Source of the DNA: Halalkalibacter oceani
GTDB taxonomy: Bacteria > Bacillota > Bacilli > Bacillales > Bacillaceae_D
Length of the DNA: 64,000 bases
Reading direction: 5' to 3'
Assembly: GCF_023715705.1 (NCBI RefSeq)
Contig: NZ_JAMBOS010000001.1
Span: 124,001-188,000, forward strand
The notes under the pieces were generated by a model. The model saw only the letters and a program-made list of their open reading frames with translations, was not told the origin of the DNA and ran no database searches. Positions 25,140 to 33,149 of this stretch are shown here, in pieces; positions within the stretch are counted from its first letter, which is position 1; the number at the start of each line of letters is the position of its first letter. A program made the translations under genes and the position numbers.

Positions 25140-25688
25140 ATGAAGGAAACGGCAATCGACCGTCCCCATAAAAAACGCAATTATAAACCAGCTATTATTA
25201 TGATTACCATTCTTGTGAACGGATTGGTCGTTATTCTGTCCGGACTGCCTGGATACGAAAATTTCACTGCGTTCGATGTCACGATTTTGCCGATGATGAA
25301 TGCGATCTTTAACAGCTTTACTTTCTTATTTTTAGTAGCGGCTCTTGCAGCGATTTTAAAAAGAAATATCACCGTCCACCGGCGCTTTATTTATGCCGCT
25401 TTTGTTACGACGACATTGTTTCTTGTTACGTATGTAACGTATCATTTCCTCTCGCCTTCCACTCCATATGGAGGGACAGGCTTCATGGCGGGACTGTATT
25501 ACTTTATTTTGATTACCCATATCATCCTTGCTGCCGTTATTGTACCGCTTGCTTTAACAGCGGTCGCCAGGGCATGGAATCTGGAAAATGAACGCCACCG
25601 CAAAATCGCGCGCTGGACGATGCCGATTTGGCTCTATGTCAGCCTGACAGGAGTCGTCGTCTACTTGATGATCTCCCCGTACTATTGA
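25140..25688 (+). CDS. DUF420 membrane protein (YozB/CtaM family)
   Basis: A 182-residue protein with five hydrophobic helices and conserved membrane histidines (VTYHFLS and ITHIILA). It belongs to DUF420, which includes B. subtilis YozB and S. aureus CtaM; CtaM is required for activity of the aa3 oxidase there. Its position just after ctaF, where B. subtilis has the unrelated ctaG, supports an oxidase assembly role by inference. GGAGTG precedes ATG 25140. It has its own promoter element and is separated from ctaF by a terminator. Confidence 0.8.
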   Translation: MKETAIDRPHKKRNYKPAIIMITILVNGLVVILSGLPGYENFTAFDVTILPMMNAIFNSFTFLFLVAALAAILKRNITVHRRFIYAAFVTTTLFLVTYVTYHFLSPSTPYGGTGFMAGLYYFILITHIILAAVIVPLALTAVARAWNLENERHRKIARWTMPIWLYVSLTGVVVYLMISPYY

Positions 25689-25751
25689 GAGCCTGAGACA
25701 AAACTAGCTTTGGACCTATCGGCAATGGCTTCACAGAGGCCATTGAACTCG

Positions 25752-25799
25752 AAAAAGCTGCTGGAAAAGTGTAAATCATACTTTTTCAGCAGCTTTTTC
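25752..25799. terminator. Bidirectional terminator (AAGCTGCTGGAAAA stem)
   Basis: AAAAAGCTGCTGGAAAAGT pairs with ACTTTTTCAGCAGCTTTTT. It is shared by the convergent DUF420 and AI-2E family genes and is a member of the four-copy family. Confidence 0.85.
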
Positions 25800-25803
25800 T
25801 TTC

Positions 25804-26862
25804 CTATACTTTAAAGTTCATTTTGATAATCCCGGCTTCCTTTGCAGACGTAAAGGCAATCACGATCAGCGGCCCGATGATAAAGCCCATGACCCCGAAC
25901 AGCATGAGACCGAGGTACATCGCAATTAAGGTTGCCAGTGGGGAAAGGCCAATCTGCTGCCCCATTACTTTTGGCTCCACTGTCCGCCGGATGATAAGCA
26001 GAATCGCGGCAAGAATGAGCAATTGTGTACCGATCGCGATATTGCCAGCCACTAATTGAAAAATGGCCCATGGGGCTAAAATGACAATGGAACCGATGAG
26101 CGGGATAAAGTCGATAATCCAAATAATAAAAGCCATCAGTAACGCAACTTCGGGTGCAATGAGCAAAAGACCGAGCAGCGAAACAATAAAGATAATAATA
26201 CTGACTAGGAACTGTGCTTTAATGAAGCCCCAGACGACATAACGAAGACGGGATGTCATAAAATTGACCTTCTCTTTCGTTTTGTCGGAAAGGTAAGCAA
26301 ACAGTTTTACTTTTAAGCTTGGCAGTTCGAGCATAAACAAAAATAAGGCGATTAAATAAACAAGGAACGTAACAAGATATCCCGGGATACTGGAAATGAC
26401 CGAAGCGATATCATTGATTAAATTACGGTCACTGATCGTCGCCCGCATTTCATTTAGTGCTCTCGTGACCTGAATATTAATTTCCTGTACAATTTCAGGA
26501 GGTAAGTTTTCGTATTCATTTTCTAAATTGCGTTGCATGTTTAACCAGGCGCGATTTAGATCATTAATATATTGCGGCAGGTTTTCAACAACGGCGGTGC
26601 TTTGCGTAACAACCTGCGTCGTTAAGTAATAGCCTGATAATCCGATAAAACAAACAAACAGGGTGAAAATAATCATAACGGCTATGTTTCGTTTCACCTT
26701 AGCCCGCTTTTGCAGCATATAAACAGCAGGTGACAAAATCAGAGCGGTCACAAAGGCTGTAATCAGCGGTAGAGAGACTGGTAAAATAAAGTAGGCTAAT
26801 ACAACTAAGATGATAATTGAAAGCAATATTAGAAATGTTCGTTTTGTCAGTAGTGCTGCCAA
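25804..26862 (-). CDS. AI-2E family transporter (YtvI-like)
   Basis: A 352-residue membrane protein of the AI-2E exporter superfamily, with about seven helices and a soluble helical region between helices 3 and 4 (residues 90-150). The family signature FIIWIIDFIPLIGSIVILAPWA and the C-terminal PLATLIAMYLGLMLFGVMGFIIGP are present. Despite the family name, members include sporulation protein YtvI and ion antiporters; the substrate is unknown. The start is TTG 26862, 7 nt after GAGAGGAG; the GTG at 26883 lacks a site. Confidence 0.8.
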   Translation of the reverse strand: MAALLTKRTFLILLSIIILVVLAYFILPVSLPLITAFVTALILSPAVYMLQKRAKVKRNIAVMIIFTLFVCFIGLSGYYLTTQVVTQSTAVVENLPQYINDLNRAWLNMQRNLENEYENLPPEIVQEINIQVTRALNEMRATISDRNLINDIASVISSIPGYLVTFLVYLIALFLFMLELPSLKVKLFAYLSDKTKEKVNFMTSRLRYVVWGFIKAQFLVSIIIFIVSLLGLLLIAPEVALLMAFIIWIIDFIPLIGSIVILAPWAIFQLVAGNIAIGTQLLILAAILLIIRRTVEPKVMGQQIGLSPLATLIAMYLGLMLFGVMGFIIGPLIVIAFTSAKEAGIIKMNFKV

Positions 26863-27001
26863 TTTGGGACTCCTCTCATACACAATACAAGCTATCTTTA
26901 TTATAGTATGAAGCAGAAATATTTAACAGTGACAAGCGTTTTAAATTTTTTTCGTGTTCACATTACTTTCTTCACTCCTGCGGACCTAAGCTCTCGATGT
27001 A

Positions 27002-27010
27002 TGCTATAAT
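27002..27010 (+). promoter_or_regulatory. Extended -10 promoter of the lipoprotein gene
   Basis: TGCTATAAT is an extended -10 element about 35 nt before the GGGG ribosome binding site; the -35 region is weak. Confidence 0.5.
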
Positions 27011-27055
27011 CAGCAAGACTGGAGAAATAGAGATAAACAAACAAGGGGTTTTAAC

Positions 27056-27514
27056 GTGAAAAAGCTACTCGTACTATCATTTATTATGTCCATATCCATT
27101 TTATGTACGGCCTGTTTTTCAACAGAGCCAGAGCATTTGGTTGAAGCAGATGAAGACCTCACGGCAGAGGTGACGGCTTTTGCCAGAGCTTATAAGGAAA
27201 CGATGGTTGAATCCGTTAATACAGGTGACTTTAATCGGATGGAGTCATACTTAATTACGAATAACAGCTATTACCATTCCTTACGCCGCTATGTTGAAGA
27301 GCTTCACAGTGAACAGACGACGAAAACGTTAGATAGCTTCCGTATTGATAAAGTGTATGTCGATGAAATTGATGAAATTCATGCCGATGCGTATGAAAAA
27401 GTTATTTTACATGAGCGGACGGAAGACAAAATAATTGAGAGAAACGTCCGTTACGAGATGATCCGCGGTGGAAATGAAGGGCTGCGCATTGTTACAATCA
27501 GGGAAAGACAGTAA
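27056..27514 (+). CDS. Lipoprotein with a TcaA-like/NTF2-like C-terminal region
   Basis: A 152-residue protein with a lipoprotein signal (hydrophobic residues 4-18, lipobox CTAC with lipidated Cys 20). The mature part is acidic and helical at first (residues 28-60, including FARAYKETMVESVNTGDF) and then strand-rich (residues 95-150). This resembles the extracellular NTF2-like domain found in TcaA and related surface proteins, but I call it by shape only. GTG 27056 follows AAGGGG. Function unknown. Confidence 0.65.
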   Translation: MKKLLVLSFIMSISILCTACFSTEPEHLVEADEDLTAEVTAFARAYKETMVESVNTGDFNRMESYLITNNSYYHSLRRYVEELHSEQTTKTLDSFRIDKVYVDEIDEIHADAYEKVILHERTEDKIIERNVRYEMIRGGNEGLRIVTIRERQ

Positions 27515-27530
27515 CGTTCCGCGCGTTTTT

Positions 27531-27566
27531 AAAAAGGCTGACCCATGAAAGCGGGACAGCCTTTTT
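27531..27566. terminator. Terminator between the lipoprotein gene and yugN-like
   Basis: AAAAAGGCTG pairs with CAGCCTTTTT, with inner CCC/GGG pairs. A-run and T-run on both sides make it bidirectional. Confidence 0.85.
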
Positions 27567-27567
27567 C

Positions 27568-27924
27568 TTATTTCTCGTTTTCCTCAAGCATTTTCTTTAA
27601 CAGCTCAAGCTTCTTATTGCATTTGTCAATGATTGGCTGCGGGAAGGTTTCTCCTTCATATTCGACACCATGTGGGTAATAGTGTTTACCCAGAATAGGT
27701 GTCATCAGCTTGATAATCGTATCATCATGCGGAATATCCCCTTTAATCGCATAAGCCGGCAAACGCAGGTAATAAATGTCATCCTGATTTACAATTTTGT
27801 AGTCAAACATGACCCGCTCGTAATCCCACTGTCCTGCGTGAACAAGACCGATCGATTCTGCAGCGTAGCGAACCGTTTCAAATTTAAATTCTTTATCTGC
27901 AAGTCCTATATGCTCGAATTTCAC
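27568..27924 (-). CDS. YugN-like family protein
   Basis: A 118-residue protein of the YugN-like family, recognised from the pattern [30 protein letters not shown] and [15 protein letters not shown]. The family is found mainly in Bacillaceae and has no assigned function. GGAGG-like sequence (TTGGAGGCG) lies upstream of ATG 27924. It is an insertion relative to the B. subtilis ctaG-ylbC order. Confidence 0.85.
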   Translation of the reverse strand: MKFEHIGLADKEFKFETVRYAAESIGLVHAGQWDYERVMFDYKIVNQDDIYYLRLPAYAIKGDIPHDDTIIKLMTPILGKHYYPHGVEYEGETFPQPIIDKCNKKLELLKKMLEENEK

Positions 27925-28206
27925 TACGAATACGCCTCCAATTCATTATATGTACTCTACTTATGATAGTATGAAAAAGCTTCGGTTGCAACGTTTGAAT
28001 GGTGAATGTTTTATGGAGATTGAAATGTGGAAAAAAAGGGTAAGACCTTCGGGTGGAAATCTGGCTTTACGAGGCGGCTGCCGGGTGATTCGACACGGTC
28101 ATCGTGAGAAAGACAGAAGGTTACATTGTTAGTGAAAGGAGTCAGGGCCAAGACTTCGAAATAGATAAGAGGTAGAAGTAGCCGCAGCAAAAAGGAGAGG
28201 GTTGAC

Positions 28207-29280
28207 TTGAAAAAGGGCTTTGTTGTTGGAATCGGGATCTGTTTATTTGTTTTTCTGATTGCTTTTGAAACGATGTTTGCGCAGCAAATCAAGGAATGGT
28301 TTGGCTCTTCTTCAGAGGTGACAGAGATTGTTGAGGAGCCTGAAGAGCAAACTGGAGATAGAGAAGAGCTTTTAGCAGCAGAAGAAAATCACAGCCCGAG
28401 CATAGATGCGATTGGCCTGATCGGAATGCGAGAGGAGGAAGTGAGGCAGCAGTATGGTGAGCCGGCGCGAATAGATCCTTCCGCCTATGGCTATGATTGG
28501 TGGATTTATCCTTTATCCGAATTGTCCTACATGCAAATTGGCGTCGACGAGGCGCAGGTTGTCACGGCCTTTATCGCCGGCAACCTTTTACAGGATTTAG
28601 GCTTTCTCGACAGTGGTGAAACCTACGCTGAAATAAACGCCGATCTTTCGTTTTCCAGGGAAGTCGATGTCAACTGGAGCTTCCGTTTTCAGTTATCGGA
28701 TGAAGATTTGCGCATGCGTCCGCTCATTCAGCTGGATGATCAATGGCTTCAGCTATATTTTGATACGTTTACTGGAGAGCTTTCAAGTGTCCGGTTGTTG
28801 ACGGAAGAAGTCTTGCTCTTGCAGCGCCCTTATTCTGTGACATATCGCGGAGATTTGCCGGTCGCTCCCGAGTTGTCGGCACAGCAATGGGCCGAGATTG
28901 AAAAAGGAGAGGCGAGACAAATATTTGATCTGACCAATCTGATCCGGCACCGGCATGGACTCGCTCCAGTTGAATGGGATGACGAGGTAGCGAACGTCGC
29001 TTATTTGCACAGTAAGGATATGAATCAGGGAAATTATTTTTCCCACACATCGCCGACCTACGGTGAGCTTGGCGACCGTTTTGAAAACGGGGGAATTCCC
29101 TTTAGAGCGGTTGGAGAAAATATTGCCGCGAAGTATGTAGACGGAGCAGCGGCCGTCGAAGGCTGGCTGAACAGTGAAGGCCACCGGGCGACACTGCTCC
29201 ATGAAGAATTTACCCACCTCGGCGTCGGCGTCTATCAGGATTACTACACCCAAAACTTCATGACCCCCTTTGATTTATAG
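28207..29280 (+). CDS. ylbC: YlbC, membrane-anchored CAP/SCP domain protein
   Basis: A 357-residue protein. An N-terminal helix (residues 3-22) anchors it outside the cell. An acidic linker follows, then a CAP-associated domain (residues 60-200; IGMREEEVRQQYGEPAR) and a CAP/SCP domain (residues 235-355) with TNLIRHRHGLAPVEWD, HSKDMNQGNYFSHTSP and GHRATLLHEEFTHLGVG. Members of the superfamily act in cell-wall or secreted roles; catalysis is unproven. The TTG start follows AAGGAGAG at 8 nt. The position matches B. subtilis ylbC. Confidence 0.9.
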   Translation: MKKGFVVGIGICLFVFLIAFETMFAQQIKEWFGSSSEVTEIVEEPEEQTGDREELLAAEENHSPSIDAIGLIGMREEEVRQQYGEPARIDPSAYGYDWWIYPLSELSYMQIGVDEAQVVTAFIAGNLLQDLGFLDSGETYAEINADLSFSREVDVNWSFRFQLSDEDLRMRPLIQLDDQWLQLYFDTFTGELSSVRLLTEEVLLLQRPYSVTYRGDLPVAPELSAQQWAEIEKGEARQIFDLTNLIRHRHGLAPVEWDDEVANVAYLHSKDMNQGNYFSHTSPTYGELGDRFENGGIPFRAVGENIAAKYVDGAAAVEGWLNSEGHRATLLHEEFTHLGVGVYQDYYTQNFMTPFDL

Positions 29281-29306
29281 AAGCTGCCCCGACCGGGGCA
29301 GCTTCT
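29280..29306 (+). terminator. Terminator of ylbC
   Basis: GAAGCTGCCCC, tetraloop, GGGGCAGCTTC, followed by TATT. The stem touches the stop codon. Confidence 0.8.
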
Positions 29307-29317
29307 ATTAGCAATGA

Positions 29318-29582
29318 GCGGAGCCGCTGCAAGGTTTTGAGGTCTGCCAGGAATGGTTTTCTCCTGGCAGAGGAGCAGCGAGTGGAGCCATTGCAAAGAC
29401 CAAGGCTCTTCCTTACGTCACATCTCTTTAAGCAGGGAGCGGAGTCTGCGCAAGTTTTTAACATTTGTACCGAAGTGATTTTCTTCGGTGCAAATTTGCG
29501 CAGAACGGAGCCGCTGCCATGTTTCTACTACTCAATTTCGCCTTCGTCTTAGCATCTTCTTTTAAATGAGCGGAGCCGTTGC
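29318..29582. repeat. Five-copy degenerate array of the GCGGAGCCGCTGC motif
   Basis: Copies begin at 29318, 29382, 29439, 29505 and 29570, at intervals of 64, 57, 66 and 65 nt. The sequences are GCGGAGCCGCTGC, GTGGAGCCATTGC, GCGGAGTCTGCG, ACGGAGCCGCTGC and GCGGAGCCGTTGC. Hairpins lie between copies at 29344-29370 (CTGCCAGGA/TCCTGGCAG) and 29464-29494 (TTTGTACCGAAG/CTTCGGTGCAAA). No gene is seen in this 415-nt gap. Single copies of the same motif follow terminators elsewhere. Confidence 0.7.
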
Positions 29583-29695
29583 CGGCAAGATCCATTCTCT
29601 CACGTCCCGGTCACAAAAAAATTTAAAAAATGGGCGAACCAAGGACTAGGCTCATTTGTAAGCTATAGTATGACAGGAAAAAGAAGGTGAATTTA

Positions 29696-30130
29696 ATGGA
29701 GAAAAATCAGGAATTACACCCTTCTGTTCAGCAATTTAAAGAGTTTATGAAACAGCATCCGGCGCTCATTACCGAAGTGAAAGCCAACCGGCGCTCGCTT
29801 CAAACGATTTTTGAAGAATGGTCGGTATTGGGAGCCGAGCATGAGCAGTGGCAAACCTACCGTTCAGTGAAGGCTGACACTTCGCATGCCCAGGAAACAG
29901 CGGAAGAAGAAACGGCCGCACATACAGCCTCAGCTTCAACGGCTTCTGATACGCTTGGACAGGTGATGGGCCTGATTCGGCGGATGAACGTTCAGGACTT
30001 GCAAAATCATCTGGCTCAATTCAGCTCGGTGCTGGCAAATGTCCAAAACGTGATTCAGACGTTCCAGCGGCCGACGAATCAGCCTTCCCAGAAACCGCAG
30101 GACCATCCATTTTCATTTCGCCGCGATTAA
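29696..30130 (+). CDS. ylbD: YlbD, putative spore coat protein
   Basis: A 144-residue hydrophilic protein. Residues 1-45 match the YlbD coat family start (HPSVQQFKEFMKQHPALI and a tryptophan-containing helix); the middle is Ala/Glu/Thr-rich and low in complexity, and the end is Gln/Pro-rich. In B. subtilis YlbD is assigned as a coat protein. ATG 29696 follows GAAGGTG at 6 nt. It forms a pair with ylbE. Confidence 0.85.
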   Translation: MEKNQELHPSVQQFKEFMKQHPALITEVKANRRSLQTIFEEWSVLGAEHEQWQTYRSVKADTSHAQETAEEETAAHTASASTASDTLGQVMGLIRRMNVQDLQNHLAQFSSVLANVQNVIQTFQRPTNQPSQKPQDHPFSFRRD

Positions 30131-30146
30131 GAAGGAGGGGGAGTAA

Positions 30147-30407
30147 GTGAGACGTGATGTGCTGCAAGTGCTGCAAGCTTCGCCCGAACTGCGACAATAT
30201 GTCAGACAGCATCCGGTCTGGTATCGCCGCTTAGCGAGAGATCCGGGACAATTGCAGGCGATGGAGAAAGAAGCTAACTATTTTTATGGCCGGACATTGC
30301 CGCAGCGGGTCGAGAAAATGCAAAATCAGCTTGGATTGGCGATGATGATGATTGAGATGCTGAGGATGGGGCAGGCGACAGTGGCGCAAGCGCAGGCCGG
30401 ACAGTAA
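30147..30407 (+). CDS. ylbE: YlbE-like protein
   Basis: An 86-residue protein with the YlbE pattern LRQYVRQHPVWYRRLARDP and a C-terminal amphipathic, Met-rich helix (LAMMMIEMLRMGQ). The function is unknown. GTG 30147 follows AGGAGGGGG. It is 16 nt from ylbD and likely cotranscribed; the pairing is conserved in Bacillus. Confidence 0.85.
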   Translation: MRRDVLQVLQASPELRQYVRQHPVWYRRLARDPGQLQAMEKEANYFYGRTLPQRVEKMQNQLGLAMMMIEMLRMGQATVAQAQAGQ

Positions 30408-30466
30408 AATCGTCGAATAGTCCGTTTGCGGCAGGGAACCCTATCAGTAGGGAAGGGGTGAGCTGA

Positions 30467-30892
30467 GTGAAGCAGATGTGGCTAACAATTCTTATTTTCA
30501 GCACAATCTGTGCAGTCAGTCTTCATGTTGAGGCGGCCGATCAGCAGGTTCATTCGTCTTCGATCCGTGTCACACCATTGCAAAATGTTGAAGTGATTGA
30601 AATTAAGTCAGAGCAGGAGCTGGTTGTGACCCATCAGGTGAAAGATGAAAGGATCTATGTCGAATGCTTTCTCAATGATTTTATGCTTTCAGAGGAAAAG
30701 GCTGGATCTTTGCACGAGCAAGGTGAAGGCCATTTGCGGTTATATGTCGATGATGAGCATGTTGCGACCTTGTTCGAAGCGGCATTTATCATTGAAGGAT
30801 TAGCACCGGGAGAGCATACCATTACAGTTTCGGCTGTGAAAAATGATCGCTCTCCATACGGGTTTGATTCAACCTTTTCCGTTACTCTTTAA
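30467..30892 (+). CDS. Secreted beta-sandwich protein of unknown function
   Basis: A 141-residue protein with a cleavable signal peptide (residues 1-24, VEA cleavage motif). The mature part looks like an immunoglobulin-like beta sandwich, with FLNDFMLSEEKAG, HLRLYVDDEHVATL and GLAPGEHTITVSAVKND in the order seen in small exported metal- or haem-associated domains. I find no clear metal ligand set and assign no function. GGGGTGAGC precedes the GTG at 30467. Its 3' end overlaps the convergent ATP-grasp gene by 11 nt. Confidence 0.65.
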   Translation: MKQMWLTILIFSTICAVSLHVEAADQQVHSSSIRVTPLQNVEVIEIKSEQELVVTHQVKDERIYVECFLNDFMLSEEKAGSLHEQGEGHLRLYVDDEHVATLFEAAFIIEGLAPGEHTITVSAVKNDRSPYGFDSTFSVTL

Positions 30893-31652
30893 CAAGCGCG
30901 CTAATATACTTGTAAATATGCTGTTCGACGGAGACGCCCAGCTGCTGAAAGCCCTGATTGCCAAAAAGCGTGTTGAATTCCAGAAAATAAAATTTGCCTC
31001 CGGCAGAAATGAGATCAAAGCCGGCATGATTGATGCCAAGCTGTTTGGCCGTCTGCTGGACAAGGGTTACCGCATCCTCCGGAATATCCTCAAACGAAAT
31101 CCGGGCGCCCTGGGCGACATTATTGCGGAAAGAATTGCGCTCATTGATCCGCCAATAGGAGGCAATCACCTCATCACCGACAACGCAAATCCGCAAATCA
31201 CGGTCAATCGGCAAATATTCCTGTACATAGAAGTAAGGGTTGTTTTCGGCATATTGATAAAACTGCTGATGATCCTCGATTAAAAAAACGCCTCTGCCCA
31301 TTGAATTACGAATTTCTTTGGCGACAAAAGGAAACGGAAATTCAGCGAAAACGCGATTAATATTGTCGTCGTTCCGGCCAAGGATAACCGTTTTTGGCAC
31401 ATGCTCCGGACAGACGCTCCAAAGTGCGCGGGTTACTTCGATTTTATTAAAGCCAAGCTGGATGGACTGAATGCTTGGAAAAATGCTCTTTTTCATCCCG
31501 TAAACGAGTGCATTAACCTGCCAGTTTTCAGGGAAAAGGCAAATATCAGCTTCCGCAATTTTGGCACGTTCCTTAAACATATGCTCAGGCTTGACATACT
31601 TAATGCCCGGAATGCCGATCGTGCGAAACGGATTAAAGGTAACAATCTTCAC
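30882..31652 (-). CDS. RimK-like ATP-grasp protein
   Basis: A 256-residue ATP-grasp enzyme. Residues 95-250 hold the fold: FVAKEIRNSMGRGVFLI (ATP-binding lysine and glycine loop), VQEYLPIDRDLRICVVGDEV and FYFLEFNTLFGNQGF (metal-binding Glu and Asn). RimK-type members ligate amino acids to proteins or small molecules; the substrate here is unknown. Translation most likely starts at GTG 31652, 8 nt after AAGGGG; the longer frame to 31724 lacks a site. Confidence 0.8.
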   Translation of the reverse strand: MKIVTFNPFRTIGIPGIKYVKPEHMFKERAKIAEADICLFPENWQVNALVYGMKKSIFPSIQSIQLGFNKIEVTRALWSVCPEHVPKTVILGRNDDNINRVFAEFPFPFVAKEIRNSMGRGVFLIEDHQQFYQYAENNPYFYVQEYLPIDRDLRICVVGDEVIASYWRINERNSFRNNVAQGARISFEDIPEDAVTLVQQTAKQLGINHAGFDLISAGGKFYFLEFNTLFGNQGFQQLGVSVEQHIYKYISALVKE

Positions 31653-31802
31653 TGTGTACGCCCCTTCTTCTCTCATTTTTACATAAGTCGAATGAATTAT
31701 AGTCATAGATAAGCGGATTGTCAATGCTAAGGACAGGGGTCTTGAAAGGGAAAGGAATCAGTCGGGATGCCTGGTTGAATCATTCGTTTTTTTCACAAGA
31801 CG

Positions 31803-31811
31803 TGGTATAAT
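31803..31811 (+). promoter_or_regulatory. Extended -10 promoter of ylbF
   Basis: TGGTATAAT, an extended -10 element, ends 12 nt before the AGGAGG site. The -35 region is poor. Confidence 0.55.
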
Positions 31812-31831
31812 GCAGGGGAGGAGGTGTGGTG

Positions 31832-32275
31832 ATGCTTGTAACCATGTCGACATTGGAATTAATGGAAGAAACGGACGCGTTAAGTCAAGCGATTCTCTTA
31901 TCAGAGCCGTTTTCAGAGTATAAACGCACGAAAAATGAATTGCAAGAAGATAAAGAAGCCCAGGAGTGCATCCGGCAGTTTAACGCTATTAAAGAGCAGT
32001 ATGAGGATGTGCAGCGCTTCGGGAAGTACCATCCTGACTATAAGCGGATCTCCACGGAGATTCGCGAGCGGAAGCGTGAAATGGATGTCATGCCAACTGT
32101 AGTCGCTTTTAAAAAGGCGGAGCGTGAGCTGGAGTCACTGCTGAATGAGGTTAGTGAGATCATAGCCCGCGCGGTATCCCCGACGATAAAAGTACCGACT
32201 GGCAATCCTTTCTTTGATTCGATGTCATGCAGCGGCGGCTGCGGTTCCGGCGGCAGCTGCAGCTGTGGCGGTTAA
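31832..32275 (+). CDS. ylbF: YlbF (RicF), Ric complex subunit
   Basis: A 147-residue helical protein close to B. subtilis YlbF, with KEQYEDVQRFGKYHPDY and KVPTGNPFFDS. The Cys-rich tail CSGGCGSGGSCSC is conserved and in B. subtilis helps ligate iron-sulfur clusters in the RicA-RicF-RicT complex. That complex promotes RNase Y-dependent mRNA maturation and is needed for competence, biofilms and sporulation. ATG 31832 follows GGAGGAGGTG. ylbG follows. Confidence 0.93.
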   Translation: MLVTMSTLELMEETDALSQAILLSEPFSEYKRTKNELQEDKEAQECIRQFNAIKEQYEDVQRFGKYHPDYKRISTEIRERKREMDVMPTVVAFKKAERELESLLNEVSEIIARAVSPTIKVPTGNPFFDSMSCSGGCGSGGSCSCGG

Positions 32276-32354
32276 GAAAGCCGGCAAAAAGAAGATTGAA
32301 GAGCAGAAACGGTCCATGTTACAGTAGAAAGAGATGAATAAAAGGAGATAAACT

Positions 32355-32633
32355 ATGCTAAGTTCAAAGCGCCAGGGGATTGCCGTGTGGCTGACTTCTC
32401 TTAAATTCGCCAGACAATTACGCCGGTTTGGACATGTTCACTATGTCTCAAAAAAAATGAAGTATGTCGTCTTTTATTGCGATCAGGAAAAAGTGGAAGA
32501 CACAATCAAGAAGCTGGAATCCTTTCATTTTGTTCGTGAAGTAAAGCCGTCAATGCGACCGTTTATTGCGACGGAGTTTCAAAATGCAAAGCCTGACAGA
32601 GCAAAGGAATATGATTATAAAATGGGGATTTAA
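32355..32633 (+). CDS. ylbG: YlbG (UPF0298 family)
   Basis: A 92-residue basic protein with RQGIAVWLTSLKFARQLRRFG, YVVFYCDQEKVE and FHFVREVKPSMRP, the UPF0298 pattern. The function is unknown. AAAGGAG precedes the ATG. It follows ylbF, as in B. subtilis. Confidence 0.88.
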   Translation: MLSSKRQGIAVWLTSLKFARQLRRFGHVHYVSKKMKYVVFYCDQEKVEDTIKKLESFHFVREVKPSMRPFIATEFQNAKPDRAKEYDYKMGI

Positions 32634-32708
32634 GAGTGTCCAAGCTTTACGGACACTCTTCAGATCCGTAGAAAACGGCTTTGAGATAGGACGCTCAAAG
32701 TCGTTTTT
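32632..32708 (+). terminator. Two tandem hairpins after ylbG
   Basis: The first stem (32632-32660, AAGAGTGTCC/GGACACTCTT) overlaps the ylbG stop and lacks a U-run. The second (32672-32706, AAAACGGCTTTGAG/CTCAAAGTCGTTTT) ends in T-rich DNA and is the better terminator. Confidence 0.75.
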
Positions 32709-33098
32709 GTATTTTTCATATGGTTTTCCGGAGACGGCCCTGTCGGTTTGCTGTTCCTCCGGTGCCATGTTGCCAGTTTTCTCAGATTTATGTCAGCAAA
32801 AACAACTATTGTCTCTATGAATTTCTTTCGAGCCCCTTTTAGCTTTGTTCAACGCCCGCCTGGGGCCCCTCATCCCAGCAGCGAGGTCGAAGAGCCGATA
32901 CCAAAAAAGCCAGGAGGAAATGAAATAACCAGTTTCCCGCGGAGAGCGAGGGCTATGTCAGCAGCGCTGGATGTACATGCTCTCATGTAATGGAAATACT
33001 GTTGTTTCCCGAAAATCAACCGTTGCCTAAATGGCAGGAAAATTGAAGAAATGGATGGAAACCGGCTCAATCTCTTTACTAAACATAGGAGAAGCGGG
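32709..33098. other. Gene-free region before the MFS gene
   Basis: I see no credible gene here. It includes GC-rich stretches (32730-32765 with a CCGGAG/CTCCGG stem; 32840-32970) unlike the flanking AT-rich spacers, so it may be a decayed insertion, but no open frame or terminal repeat supports this. Confidence 0.4.
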
Positions 33099-33127
33099 TT
33101 GTATATTTCGTCATACGAAATATACAA
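33099..33127. promoter_or_regulatory. Perfect 12-bp palindrome before the MFS gene
   Basis: TTGTATATTTCG, a 5-nt spacer and CGAAATATACAA form a perfect inverted repeat that ends 22 nt before the MFS start. It looks like a dimeric repressor operator overlapping the promoter (TATATT and TATACA lie within the arms). No dedicated regulator gene is adjacent. Confidence 0.65.
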
Positions 33128-33149
33128 TGGAAATAAGGAAGTGATTCGA

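Noticed and set aside
27950-28132. 60-residue frame upstream of ylbC
   Set aside because: No ribosome binding site, no recognisable sequence and it crosses the yugN-like promoter region.
29318-29582. CRISPR array
   Set aside because: The repeated motif is only about 13 nt and diverged, intervals vary, and no cas gene is present.
32709-33098. Decayed insertion sequence before the MFS gene
   Set aside because: Composition differs from neighbours, but I find no transposase remnant, terminal inverted repeats or target duplication.
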